Shown one piece after another: positions 37,501 through 47,900 of a stretch of 64,000 bases of DNA. Below the pieces are notes generated by a model. It was given only the letters and a program-made list of their open reading frames with translations, was not told where the DNA came from and did no database searches. The DNA lies in the NCBI GenBank assembly GCA_037013495.1, contig CM072808.1, forward strand, positions 11,819,319-11,883,318, in the 5' to 3' direction. Position 1 is the stretch's first letter; every line of letters starts with the position of its first letter. This DNA is from Hippophae tibetana. Taxonomy: Eukaryota; Streptophyta; Magnoliopsida; Rosales; Elaeagnaceae. The position numbers and the translations under genes were made by a program.

Positions 37501-38296
37501 ACCCAACCCGAATTTGTTCCTCATTCGACCGATTCAACCCTTGTTTCCTCTCAAAGTACTGAGTGCCCACAAAGTCAACCAGCAAAGTTGCAAGTGCGGC
37601 CATCATTACGAAGAAGCCTGAGAATGGAAATTTGGACCAGGGGTTTTCGGGTAAACACGGGTTGGATAGAGCATCCGACCCGCTCGGTAACATGTGAACA
37701 AACCCGGTTGCTAGAATTACGCCGGCGGCGAAAGCTTTGGAAGCGACAAAGAGACTGCCATCTGTCCGAAGGAAGCGTCGGTGTCTCCCGACAAGTGGGA
37801 TTGCGACTCCGATTGCTCCAGCGACGAGGATCGAAGCTATGGCGACAAATTTGAGACCAAATGCTGCCGATTCGTCTCGGCAAGCTTCTAACTCGGCGCT
37901 TTCACAACTTGTGCCGTTCATTGAGTCTGAGATTGCCTGCAAAATGGAGTCTTTTGCAGAAAAAGAAAATTTCCAAATTCAGAATAAATCGTTGCCGATG
38001 AACAGCCAAAGTAAAATAGTAATTAAATGCGAAATCTGAAAAATTATCAAATTATAAGCAATTTAGATAAATACCCATAATTTCAAATCTCAGAATTCGT
38101 AGACACTAAGAAAAATTGGAGAAATACCTGATAAAAGAGGAGCCTTGGCTCGAATAGAGAGCACAGCCCAGATATCCTGAAAATAAAAATAATAATAAAA
38201 AAGAGCAATAACCACCAATCTAGGAAACTCTTAAAAGATTTGGCAAAAGATAATATCAAAGTCTGGTATCAAAAATCAAACCTCCAGGAATAACAT
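34055..38296 (-). CDS. ZIP4: ZIP-family zinc/iron transporter, ZIP4/IRT3-like, four exons
   Basis: Proposed coding exons on the minus strand: 38296-38282, 38176-38128, 37926-37217 and 34510-34055. All introns are GT-AG and phases join cleanly to give 409 residues plus stop, close to the usual 400-425 for plant ZIPs. The product should move Zn2+ or Fe2+ into the cytosol across a membrane. Eight membrane segments are expected: the first at about 44-67, the second 79-101, the third 125-146, then a long cytosolic loop whose later half is rich in His ([14 protein letters not shown], then HGHEHVHSC). Exon 4 holds the metal-site helices: [10 protein letters not shown] (His267) and HQFFEG (His294, Glu298). 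The final helix ends [13 protein letters not shown]. No stop or missing catalytic residue is seen. The start in exon 1 is inferred from splice signals; an alternative start in exon 3 would lose the leader. ZIP4 as opposed to IRT3 is a judgement from overall similarity. Confidence 0.9.
34593..34784. repeat. 192-bp direct repeat, left copy, flanking intronic copia fragment
   Basis: Starts AAAATGCATATCATGCAT and ends AGAGAAAATCA. It matches 36413-36605 with about 8 differences (roughly 4 percent). It is intron sequence and not LTR sequence. Confidence 0.9.
34785..36270 (-). pseudogene. TNT1/Tork-type copia gag-protease-integrase fragment
   Basis: Minus-strand translation starts [11 protein letters not shown] near 36260, passes through gag ([44 protein letters not shown]) and a CCHC knuckle [14 protein letters not shown] near 35545, then the protease [12 protein letters not shown] (35400) and the pre-integrase domain [21 protein letters not shown] (34900-35030). 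It ends abruptly in the integrase core after [18 protein letters not shown] near 34790. The protease DSG has become DSR, and stops and shifts occur at 35305 and elsewhere. The gag start codon is lost. No RT, RNase H or 3' LTR remains. Confidence 0.85.
36271..36413 (-). repeat. Shortened copia 5' LTR in ZIP intron
   Basis: Read on the minus strand this starts TGTTAGAGATTG at 36413, has several AAGGA(G/A)CAA-type direct repeats, and a TATAAATA box at 36288-36281. It then runs within about 25 bp into gag. The downstream LTR half, primer site and leader are absent. Confidence 0.6.
36413..36605. repeat. 192-bp direct repeat, right copy
   Basis: Begins at the outer edge of the copia LTR fragment and matches 34593-34784. 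It contains one arm (36498-36533) of a perfect 36-bp inverted repeat whose partner is at 36663-36698. Confidence 0.9.
36498..36698. repeat. Inverted repeat with perfect 36-bp arms in ZIP intron 3
   Basis: Arms 36498-36533 and 36663-36698 are exact reverse complements, separated by 129 bp. The equivalent arm in the left direct repeat has three mismatches. A transcript would fold into a hairpin here. The family origin is unknown; a foldback or MITE-like element is possible. Confidence 0.85.
37217..37926 (-). CDS. ZIP4: ZIP gene exon 3 (main N-terminal exon)
   Basis: The donor CACAG|GTAATT lies at 37217/37216. The acceptor chosen is CTCAG|ACTCAATG (37927/37926), because it joins in frame with exon 2. 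The more obvious TTTTGCAG|GC 12 bases upstream of it would shift the frame. This exon is clearly more GC-rich than its surroundings. It encodes membrane helices 1-3 and the His-rich loop. Confidence 0.88.
38128..38296 (-). CDS. ZIP4: ZIP gene exons 1 and 2 (leader), with intron 1
   Basis: Exon 1 (38296-38282) is only 15 nt, encoding MLFLE with donor GAG|GTTTGA. Intron 1 is 105 bp, with a long pyrimidine tract and TTTTCAG. Exon 2 (38176-38128) is 49 nt, ending TATCAG|GTATTT. Together they give a short hydrophobic leader that starts MLFLEDIWAVL, similar in style to the leaders of ZIP4/IRT3 proteins. A cDNA would settle these tiny exons. Confidence 0.6.
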
Positions 38297-38380
38297 GGAA
38301 AATAAAAAGGGAAGATGAGAGGTTTTTGATGTTATTTGAAAAGGGTTTGAAGTATACAAGAGAATAACAGGAATAGGAAC

Positions 38381-38391
38381 ATAAATATATA
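38381..38391 (-). promoter_or_regulatory. TATA box of the ZIP gene
   Basis: Minus-strand TATATATTTAT about 85 bp upstream of the proposed ATG, a normal plant spacing to a start site near 38355. It lies between the ATG and the proximal zinc-response element. Confidence 0.55.
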
Positions 38392-38492
38392 CATTAGTTT
38401 ATCCATACAGCGCTTATTATCTTTTTACGCAAACCTCCCAAGTTCCCCCCTCCATACGCAGAGAAAAAAAGGAAAAGGAGGATGAAGAGATA

Positions 38493-38502
38493 GTGTCGAC
38501 AT
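38493..38502. promoter_or_regulatory. Zinc-deficiency response element (ZDRE), proximal
   Basis: GTGTCGACAT matches the palindromic consensus RTGTCGACAY exactly. In Arabidopsis this site is bound by the zinc-sensing F-group bZIP factors bZIP19 and bZIP23, which switch on ZIP genes when zinc is low. It lies 197 bp upstream of the ATG and about 100 bp above the TATA box, as expected for a functional site. Confidence 0.8.
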
Positions 38503-38509
38503 TTTTTCA

Positions 38510-40851
38510 AGAAATAGAATGCAAGTGTGTAAGGAAGGATGAAAATTTCATAGACAATGTCTTGAAGATGTACTCCATTTTCATTATATTATTCTTAGAG
38601 AAATACATATAAATTTTATTTTCTTTTATACATTAATTTTACTTAAAAATATAAAACAAATTGTCAAATTTACACATATTAAAAATAATATAAGTAAAAA
38701 TATATGTATAATTAAAAGTTTTTTTATTCGTATGTTGAAATATTTATATTTCAATAAAAAAAATATAATCAACTATTATCTATAAATAAAATGGCATTAA
38801 TTTTATCTAATTAAAATAACTAATCATTAAATCTCTTTATTTAATGGATCAGATCTCCTTTCTAAGTAAATTTAATTCGATTATTTTTAGATAAGATATT
38901 ATAAATTATGTTACTATAAAAATTAAGTGAATTTAATTTTATTATTATTAAAAATTAATATTTTAATGAATAATTATTTAAAAGCATGCATTTTAAATCT
39001 AGAAATAAAATACACATTTTATTTTTCAAATTTTTTATTTTTATAAATTAAAAGACTAAATTAATTAACTCATAAATAAATAGGTTAAATCTACTAATTA
39101 TAAAAGGACCCATAAAACCATTATCTCTTTATTTAATTATTTTGTTAGATATTTTCTTTAATTAGAATAATTTGTATATGTATTTAGTTTTAAAGCTATT
39201 TTATTTTGTCAATATATTTTATTTTATTCAAATAATTATATAATTATGTATTTTTTAATATTAGCTTAAATAGGTATAGTAAATATTTTAATTACTTCAT
39301 AATTTTTTGAATTATTGATTAAATATTATATATATACATATAATTGTAAAATTATGAAAAATTATATATCAATAAAATTTTAATAAATCTTTAAAATTAT
39401 TAAAATTATTAATTTATTATTTTTTGAATAATTATATATATATATATATATATATTAAATAAAAAATTATTCAAAAATAAATATTTAATTATTTTAATAT
39501 TTTTAGAGATATATTAAAATTTTATAATTTAATGATATATAATTTTTCATAATTTTTTAAATAAAATTTAAAAATATCTTATATTAAAATTTAATTGTGA
39601 ATACTTTGGACAAAAATTCTTAAAAATCCTTAATTTTTATTTTACATGTTAGTCTCATAATTATTAAATTAGTTGAATGAGATCACCTACTTTTTAAAAT
39701 AAATATTTTAATGTAATAATTTATAATAAAGTACAAACAATTTTGTTAGTATAAAAATTAAACACATTTAATCATATGATTTATTAAAATGAGTATTTTT
39801 AATCTTAAAAATATTAAAAATAAATATTTATAATAATTAACTTTATTATAAGTAATTAATTTAAAAATTAATAGATTAAAATATTCTTTTATATATAATA
39901 ATAAGATTGTTATAATCTTTTTCAAAAATTTAATATAATAATTATTAAATTTAACTACTTTGCAGCTTAACTTCTAATATTTTAACAAATACCAATATTT
40001 TAATCCTTGTGTGCAACTCGGGAGTTGATGTTGTCAGTGCGACTTTTTGGCACCAAATGAGCGCACAAATGTCGACACCATATTTCGTTATACAACTTTT
40101 TATATATTTATTTATTATTATTATTATTTTGCTAATATCTTCTGACAACTTTTTCATGGTTTTACATTAATTAATTAGATTGTATGATTTTACATAAGTA
40201 AAAGGACATAAGAAAGGACGATAATGATATTGGGAGTGGATTGGATTATTGCTTGATTTTTCTTTTATGCATCTTTAGTTAATTTTAAATTTAAATTTTT
40301 AAACTTGATTAAATATATCAATAATCCACATTATTATAGACTATTAAACAAAAATTTTAAAATTCACAAGAAAAAAATATATCAACAGAGAAAAATAATT
40401 AGAGGATCCACTCTCAATTAAATTAGTAAATTCATATTTCCAAAGCAAAAAATAACAATGCTAGAATATTTAAATATTTTATCACATATTTTAATGCTTT
40501 AAAAAATTTAAAAATATAAATATTGTATTAATATTAACAAAATTTGATATGATAATAGAATACACTTTATATTATTGTATTTGATAATGAACTCACATTA
40601 TATGTCAAGTATAATTACCAGAATGCTTGATTACTAGATTTTGATCAGGAATTCATTTCATATTTAATACAGTTTGTAACTTTATTGTTATTAATAGATT
40701 TTTTTTGTTTTAAATATTTATTTAGTTATTAGTATCTCATAATAACAACAATATATACACTACTAGATTAGTAGAGAGTTGTGTTCTTTAAATGAGACAC
40801 GGTAGGTTGTGGTTTGGCTTCAAAATTTTAGGAGCTTTTAATTTAGACATG
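38510..40851. other. AT-rich upstream region of the ZIP gene
   Basis: No gene seen. An (AT)n run lies at 39431-39456. Apart from the island with the distal zinc-response element, the sequence is mostly A and T. Confidence 0.5.
40069..40078. promoter_or_regulatory. Zinc-deficiency response element, distal
   Basis: ATGTCGACAC is a second exact RTGTCGACAY match, about 1.77 kb upstream of the ATG, in otherwise very AT-rich DNA where a chance GTCGAC core is unlikely. It sits in a small GC-richer island at 40010-40085. Confidence 0.6.
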
Positions 40852-40856
40852 GTTGC

Positions 40857-41477
40857 TATTAGGAGAATCACAATTTCAATTTGAACTTAATCAATCTCTA
40901 AACAGCGGAATTAAACATATTCTACTTCTTTGTGTGAATCTTTTAGGAAACAAATAAATAAATAAAACTTAAAATGAAACATGCACAAAATCAACACAAG
41001 TAATTTACGTGGAAAAACCTTCCCGGTGTAGGAAAGAAACAACATCATCAAGAATACACTTCTTGGAAACTAACAATTATTTCAAGAAGAATGGAGAGAT
41101 CTAACCCAATTCGTAGTCACTGTTCACTGCTCAGAATTTCTCAAACCGGTGAGCAAAATCCAAATCCCACCGCACAGATTAAAGAGTCTTGAGTCGTGAA
41201 CCTGTCTGCAAAATTTCAACTTAATCAGACCACAAACGGCCTTTGATCGGAGCACTTGATGAAGACTGGCTGGAGAGGAAAAAACTGCTCAGTTTTTCTG
41301 CAAACTGCTGCCTTTGCTGCTGCAATTCTAAAAACTACATAATACACCCACAACAAACCCTAAATGGGTTTATTAATTAAGGCAATGAAATGACATAATT
41401 ACCCCTTCTTACTCCATGGGCTTTTAAGCCACATGGGCTTCTCTTGGGCTCCTCCAAATCAAGAGGAAAACCCAACA
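40857..41477 (-). repeat. 3' LTR of the copia element (621 bp)
   Basis: Minus-strand start TGTTGGGTTTTCC at 41477 next to the polypurine tract; end ..CCTAATA at 40857, where the usual final CA has become TA. Positions 41204-41477 repeat at 43790-44062. Confidence 0.85.
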
Positions 41478-41491
41478 AATCTCCCCCTTTT
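41478..41491 (-). other. Copia polypurine tract
   Basis: AAAAGGGGGAGATT on the minus strand, directly before the 3' LTR start. Confidence 0.85.
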
Positions 41492-41495
41492 CCGA

Positions 41496-43796
41496 TTAGA
41501 TGGAGGGATCCGCCATACCGGCTATTGAACAACAAACTTCAAGTTTTTCTCTTGACACTGCTTTTGTCAGCATGTCAGATCCATTCTCATCGGTATGGAT
41601 TTTCTCAAGTTCAAGCAACTTATTGTTAAGAGTATCCCTTATCCAATGATACCTCACATCAATATGCTTTAATCTTGAGTGAAATGCCGAGTTCTTCGCT
41701 AGGTGAATAGAACTCTGATTATCGCAGAATAGCACATATTTTTGCTACTTGAAACCAAGTTCTCTCAAGAACTGTTTCATCCACAACAACTCTTTACAAG
41801 CTTCCGTTGCTGCAATAAACTTCGCCTCTGCTGTAGAAAGTGCAACACACTTTTGCAATCTTGACTGCCAAGAAACTACTCCACCAGAGAAAGTAATTAA
41901 ATAACCTGAAGTAGACTTACGAGAATCTTCATCTCCTGCTAAATCTGAATCAGTGTATCCAACTAACACTGGTTTTCCACTTCCAAAGCTAAGTGTTAAC
42001 TTGGAAGTACCTTGAAGATATCTCATAATCCACTTTACTGCATCCCAATGCTCTCTTCCTGGATTCGAAAGAAAACGACTAACAACTCCAACTGCATGAG
42101 CTATGTCTGGCCTCATACACACCATTGCATACATTAAGCTTCCTACTGCTGAGGCATATGGAACATTTTCCATATCTTCCTTCTCTTTATCTGTTGAAGG
42201 GCCTTGACTCGATCTCAACTTAAAGTGATTAGATAAAGGAGAAGAAACCACTTTAGCTTTATCCATATGAAATCTTTCAAGTACCTTGTTGATGTACCGT
42301 TCCTGTGACATGTACAACTTCTTTCTTTTCTTGTCTCGACAAATTCGAATACCAAGAATTTGTTTTGCTGGCCCCAAGTCCTTCATGGCAAAGGACTTAC
42401 TCAACTGCTTCTTCAAATTATCAATCCTTGAAGAATTTCTACCAACAATCAACATGTCATCAACATAGAGCAATAAAATGATAAAATCATCATCAGAGAA
42501 TTTCTGCACAAAAACACAATGATCAGAAGTAGTCTTCTTGTAACCATGCTCCCCCATAACTGACTCAAACTTCTTATACCATTGTCTAGGTGCTTGCTTC
42601 AACCCGTAGAGGCTTTTCTTTAACCGACATACGTAATCCTCTTTTTCTTTAACCTCAAAACCCTCTAGCTGCTCCATATAAATCTCTTCCTCCAACTCAC
42701 CATGAAGAAAGGCAGTTTTCACATCCATTTGCTCAATTTCTAAATCCAAGCTTGCTGCTAGACCTAGAACAACACGTATGGAAGACATCTTCACAACAGG
42801 AGAGAAAATATCATCAAAATCAATACCTTTTCTCTGACTGAATCTCTTGACGACCAGTCTAGCTTTGTATTGTGGTTGTGAATTGTGTTCTTCTTGCTTC
42901 ACCCTGTAGACCCACTTGTTCTTCAAAGCTCTCTTACCCTTAGGCAACTTTACTAGCTCAAACGTGTGATTGTCATACAGTGACTGCATCTCATCTTCCA
43001 TAGCACCAACCCAGTGTGCTCTGTTTCCATCTTCCATCGCTTCTGCATAAAATTGAGGTTCTCCCTCATCTGTCAATAGCACATACTCATTTGTATCATA
43101 CCGTGTGGAAGGACGTCGGTCTCTGGTAGACCTCCTGGGTGGAATTTCTGGTTCTGGCAACTGATCAGTAGTCTGGTGATCTGTTTCAGCTTGCATATCT
43201 GCATCATCTAAACCATGTTGGTCATCTTGAACATTTTGTTCCATCTGTACTGATAAAGGAACCGGATCTAGGTCAATCAAATCATCGATATACTGATGGA
43301 CTCCTTTTTCTATCTTCTCAACATCTTGTATAGTTTGATCTTCTATAAACACAACATCATGACTCCTTACCAGTTTCTTCTCAACTGGATCATAGAATCT
43401 GTAGCCAAATTCATCCAGACCATAACCAACAAAGATACATTGTCGTGTCTTCACATCGAGCTTAGATCTCTCATCTTTTGGTATATGCACAAATGCCTTG
43501 CAACGAAAAACGCGAAGATGATCATAAGAAACATCTTTGCCAGTCCAAACTCTATTTGGTACATCAAAATGAAGAGGAACACATGGTGTGAGATTAAGAA
43601 CATGTACAACTGTATTCAAAGCCTCACCCCAGAAAGATCTTGGCAACTGAGCCTGCGAAAGAAGACATCTTACTCTTTCAACCAATGTCCTGTTCATTCT
43701 CTCAGCCAACCCATTTAACTGAGGAGTCTTGGGAGGTGTCTTTTGATGTCGAATTCCCTGATGCTTACAATACTCATCAAAAGGACCTGTCTGCAA
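41496..43796 (-). pseudogene. Copia integrase (C-terminal part)-RT-RNase H polyprotein with one stop
   Basis: A frame of 683 codons (43796-41745) continues in the same frame past a single stop, apparently a CAG to TAG change at 41747-41745, to 41496. The integrase core end has the catalytic Glu region (TPPKTPQLNGLAERMNRT). RT has the LLLYVDDMLIVG catalytic box, and RNase H has YTDSDLAGD and ALSTAEAKF followed, after the stop, by LFCDNQSSIHLAKN and HIDVRYHWIRD. The first residues come from LTR-integrase fusion sequence, so no natural start codon exists. It is the best preserved retroelement frame in the window. Confidence 0.85.
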
Positions 43797-44062
43797 AATT
43801 TCAGCTTAATCGGACCACAAACGGCCTTCGATCGGAGCACTTGATGAAGACTGGCTGGAGAGGGAAAAACTGCTCAGTTTTTCTGCAAACTGATGCCTTT
43901 GCTGCTGCAATTCTAAAAACTGCAGCATACACCCACAACAAACCCTAAATGAGTTTATTAATTAAGGCAATGAAATGACATAATTGCCCCTTCTTACTCC
44001 ATGGGCTTTTAAGCCACATGGGCTTCTCTTGGGCTCCTCCAAATCAAGAGGAAAACCCAACA
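43787..44062 (-). repeat. 5' LTR remnant of the copia element
   Basis: Contains the first 276 bp of the LTR on the minus strand (TGTTGGG... at 44062), cut at ..TGCAGACAGG and fused to integrase coding. The same point in the full 3' LTR is at about 41199. Confidence 0.85.
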
Positions 44063-44067
44063 GTTGC

Positions 44068-44469
44068 TAAGTAATGTTAAGGATTAATTAAAAATCTTGA
44101 AACTTTGTTTGCACATATCTTCAAGCATCGGTATTTTAAAACGAGTTCTTTCCTCACGGTCGGTATTGAATCCTATCCTACTTGGCTTGGAGGTGTTTCC
44201 TGGATGCTCATTCTCTTCTATTAGCTACTGCTCAGTGGTTAGTTAATAGAGAACATGTAATTGATATTTGCTACATTCCTAAACCACATGCTTTTGTGTA
44301 GGGTGTCCCAAATTATTAATGTTGATCAAGGGTGTTAGAGGCTCTCACTTGTTAACCAACTTTGGATAGAGTGATGACAATAAGATACTTGGGATAAAGA
44401 TTTCTCCTCGTATAGATTATGAGCTTGTTTAGAACTCTAGTCCATGTTGAAGTTTAATTCTGTTAGTTC
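44068..44469. other. Short unassigned stretch
   Basis: Host or older repeat DNA continuing from 40851 across the copia insertion. No gene or recognised repeat. Confidence 0.3.
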
Positions 44470-46595
44470 GTGCTCTCTGAACACATAGACTTACAAATCA
44501 TTAGAAATTACGTTAAAAGACATAATATCGATGGGTGTTGTATTCGCTCTGATGCTTAAGTTAATTTTTGAGAGAAAAACTAAGATCAGAGAGAATTTGA
44601 AGAATAAAAGAAAACAACATATCACAAAAATGTCTCATACTTTTTAATCTTCTTTAAGATCATAATTAAAATTTCAAGCATAAGTTATTTTAATCTCTTT
44701 AAATAATTATGATTTATTATAATAATTAGTCGAAAATCATTTTCATATTTCATATGAAAAATGTATCAATTTAATTTCACCCAATTTCAGTGTCTAGAAT
44801 TCGAATTCGCTTCGACTCTATTTCTCACTATTTAATACTCTCAAAACACTTAATCCTATGTGTTCAAACACTCATACTATTTTATTTGCGAAAGAGTTGA
44901 TGTATAGAAATGAACTAATATGTTCGCATATGTATAAAGAATAAAGGCTCAAAGTGTTATTTTAACATTGATCTCATGAAAGGAATCGAATGTATAAATT
45001 ATAAAGATATCATATATAAAAATTATTTTCATGCATAAATCAAACTCATTAAGAAAGAATTTCAAGATATATGCTTTTTACAAATGAAGAAATTGCAATG
45101 ACTTTTTAGGAAATTACTTCATATATCTTTCTTTTGTATTTAGCCTTTACTCACAACTTTGTCGGCAATGTGGATCATAGCAATGTGGATCATAGTATGT
45201 AGATGATACTATATTTTTTTTATCTCTCTATTTTTTTTCTGAAGATATTTTTTTTCAATATATGTATATTTTAGAGAGTCAACCCATGTACAGATTGTAC
45301 ATTTTTTTGGATTTTGGTGAGTGGTTAATTTTGTGGCTTTTCTGTTTGATCTTGGTTTAGGAAACCCCAGATATATCTTTTTGTTTTTGTAGCAGTCATG
45401 CATAAATGAGATATAAGCATATACTATCAATTTCTACTCAAATCATTTAATCTAAGCAAAAATAATAAAAAAAAATATATGATACTCTATTAAGATGAGA
45501 AAAAAATTCATACATTCAAGGCTAATACCTATAGAGATCATCTAAAAATTTGAATAAATAAGAAATGTGTTTGGAGTAGAAAAAATATATATTTCACTCT
45601 GAATAAAAGAAATTAGGCTCAAATTATATCTCACAAGGGTAGTCTCCATTAAAAAATTCATAAACACAGATTTTGGGTTTAATATAATTTCCACATTTTA
45701 TCAAGAAATACTAGTTATGACAAAAACTAACTAATTATCAAAAACAATTACAAAATATTTCATGATATGTTTTCAAAAATTAATCTAACAGTACAAAAGA
45801 CTTAACTATTTACTTAAATTTGATTTAAAGAAATGATAAATTTTTGTGAGCAATTTTCACTTTTTTTTTAAATAATTTTTAAATTGTTAAATCTTTTTTT
45901 TTCTAATTAAGCATGGTAATTTTTCACCACCCCCAACCTAGAACTTACATTGTCCTCAATGTAACAACTATAAATTAAAGATAAAGAGAAAAGAGAAGAA
46001 AGATTACCTATTTCTTGAGAATGTGTAAGTAGTAATGGAGAAATAAAGGTGCATTCATTATATTCATCATTAAAGTGTATACAGACAGATCGCTGTGAAC
46101 TTCTAACATCTCAACAAACATTTTTAGTTTTAACAATTTAAAAATTATTAAACTAAAATAAACAATAAAATTAAGTAAATAAAATAAATAACAGAAAATT
46201 ACCTAAAATGATGGGTTGCCTCCCATCCAGCGCTTAGTTTAACGTCTTAGCAAGACGTAACTTGGGGATTGCCTTTTAAGTAAACTCAATGTCCCCTCAT
46301 CATTGAGTCAATCAGACCTATAAGTAAGATAAGGTTGTCTACCTATACTAGTTCAAACATGCCCTATTGATTTTCAAATTTTTCTGTACCAAAAACTAGG
46401 GGCATGCTTGAGGGTTTTAGATAACCCACATCTAGGTGCAAATCAAATAATTAAGGCATCAAAACACAATTGTACCTAGATCAAATAAAGAAACTAACTC
46501 TTGAGATTGTAATTAAAACTTTAAAATTTTGGAGATAGTTTCAGTATTTGTTTTTTTTTAAGGTTAAAATAACATAATCAGTATTAACCAAGAGT

Positions 46596-46725
46596 GCTCC
46601 CAGGAAAGAATGGTGGGGCAAAGACTCCTTAAATACCATCCTCCTAGATAGAGCAACGTTCCTAGGAAAGACTAGTGGCACAAAGGTTTCCAAGAACTAG
46701 TCTTCTAGACAGAACTCCCTTAGAT
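46596..46725. repeat. Imperfect tandem repeat, about 61-bp period
   Basis: CTCCCAGGAAAGAATGGTGG and TTCCTAGGAAAGACTAGTGG begin two related units, each with GGCA.AAG and CTAGA.AGA blocks. Leader of the non-autonomous element. Confidence 0.5.
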
Positions 46726-46734
46726 CTTTACTTT

Positions 46735-47060
46735 TCATGTTATTAAAGTTAAGTTAAGTAAAAATTTAAGTCAATTAAGTAAAAGAAAATCTAAGTTAAT
46801 TAAGTTAATGAAAAATTTAAGTTAATTAAAAAAAATTATATTAATAAAAAAATCTAAGTTAATTAAAAAGCTAAGTTAATTAAGATAATTTAAGTAAAAA
46901 TCTAAGTTAAAATCTAAGTTAATTAAGTTAGGTTAATTAAAAATCTAGGTTAATTAAGTTAGTAAAAATCTAAGATAATTAAGTTAATGAAAAATCTAAG
47001 TTAATAAAAAAAATCTAAGTTAATTAAAAAAAATCTAAGTTAATTAAGTTAAATGAAAAT
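46735..47060. repeat. CTAAGTTAATTAAGTTAA minisatellite-like array
   Basis: More than ten irregular copies of a TCTAAGTTAATTAA unit with AAAA spacers. Purely A, T and G with almost no C outside the unit. Confidence 0.75.
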
Positions 47061-47396
47061 TAAGAGAGAGAAAAAAAATAGTTAAAGAAAATAAAGAAAA
47101 AAATAAAAATTAATAAAAATAAAATAAAAATAAAATAAATTAAAATTGAAAAAGGTAAAATAAAAAAAAAAATAGAGAAAGGTAAAAGCAAATTAAATAA
47201 AAATTAAATTTTTTTTTTCATATATATATTTTTTTTTCATTTTTTTTATTATTTTAAAAAATAAAATTAAGATTTTAAATAAAAATTAAAATTAAATGAA
47301 AATTAAAAATTAAGTATTTTTTTTTCTTTTATTTTTTTAATTTTTAATTTTTTTTAATTTTTTTTTAATTTACAATATATTTAAGTTTTTTTTTTA

Positions 47397-47720
47397 CTAT
47401 TCATGAACGGTAATTTTATTTTAATATTTACACTATATTATTATTATTTTTTTATCTTAAAGTTTTTTTTTAGTTTTTAATTTTTTTTTTATTCTTTTTT
47501 TTTCTATTAATGAATGGTAATTTTATTTTACTATTTAAATTATATTATTTATTTTATTTTTTTTATCTTAAAATTTTTAAATTTTTTAAATTTTTTTTAA
47601 CTATTCATGAACGATAATTTTATTTTACTATTAACGCTATATTATTTATATTAAAATTTATTTATTTATTTTTTTTAAATTTTTTTTACTATTCATGAAT
47701 GGTAAAAATTTTACTTCAAA
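47397..47720. repeat. Four-copy decaying tandem repeat (88-107 bp)
   Basis: CTATTCATGAACGGTAATTT or close variants recur at 47397, 47504, 47601 and 47689. The spacing shrinks (107, 97, 88) mainly through T-tract length. It lies in the leader region next to the primer site. Confidence 0.75.
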
Positions 47721-47900
47721 TTTCAAATTTCTTAATTATTTTACTAAAAAAAAATATTTTTATTTTTTATTATTTCTTATGAAATTTGAAATTTGATTAT
47801 TATATTTTTTATTCAAAACAAAAAAAATCACAATTATTTACAGCACAAAAATGTTTTTAAAATTTTGATAAATAATTTAAAAACCGCTATTCCTTCCCGA

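Larger units (their letters stand above)
40857..44062 (-). mobile_element. Shortened Tork/TNT1-type copia retrotransposon with target duplication
   Basis: Bounded by the 5-bp direct repeat GTTGC at 40852-40856 and 44063-44067. On the minus strand the order is: remnant of 5' LTR (44062-43787), then directly the integrase core, RT, RNase H, polypurine tract and the complete 3' LTR (41477-40857). Primer site, gag, protease and the integrase N-terminus have been lost in one deletion. The two LTR pieces differ at about 9 of 273 positions. Confidence 0.9.

Noticed and set aside
37219..37854. 211-codon plus-strand reading frame across the ZIP region
   Set aside because: Antisense shadow of ZIP exon 3; its composition is explained by the transporter on the other strand.
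43296..43948. Plus-strand frames of 140 and 102 codons
   Set aside because: Opposite-strand shadows of the copia integrase and LTR.
46735..47060. Repeat array as a possible CRISPR-like or satellite array
   Set aside because: Units are irregular, spacers are A-tracts of varying length, and the setting is a plant retroelement leader; there is no CRISPR structure.
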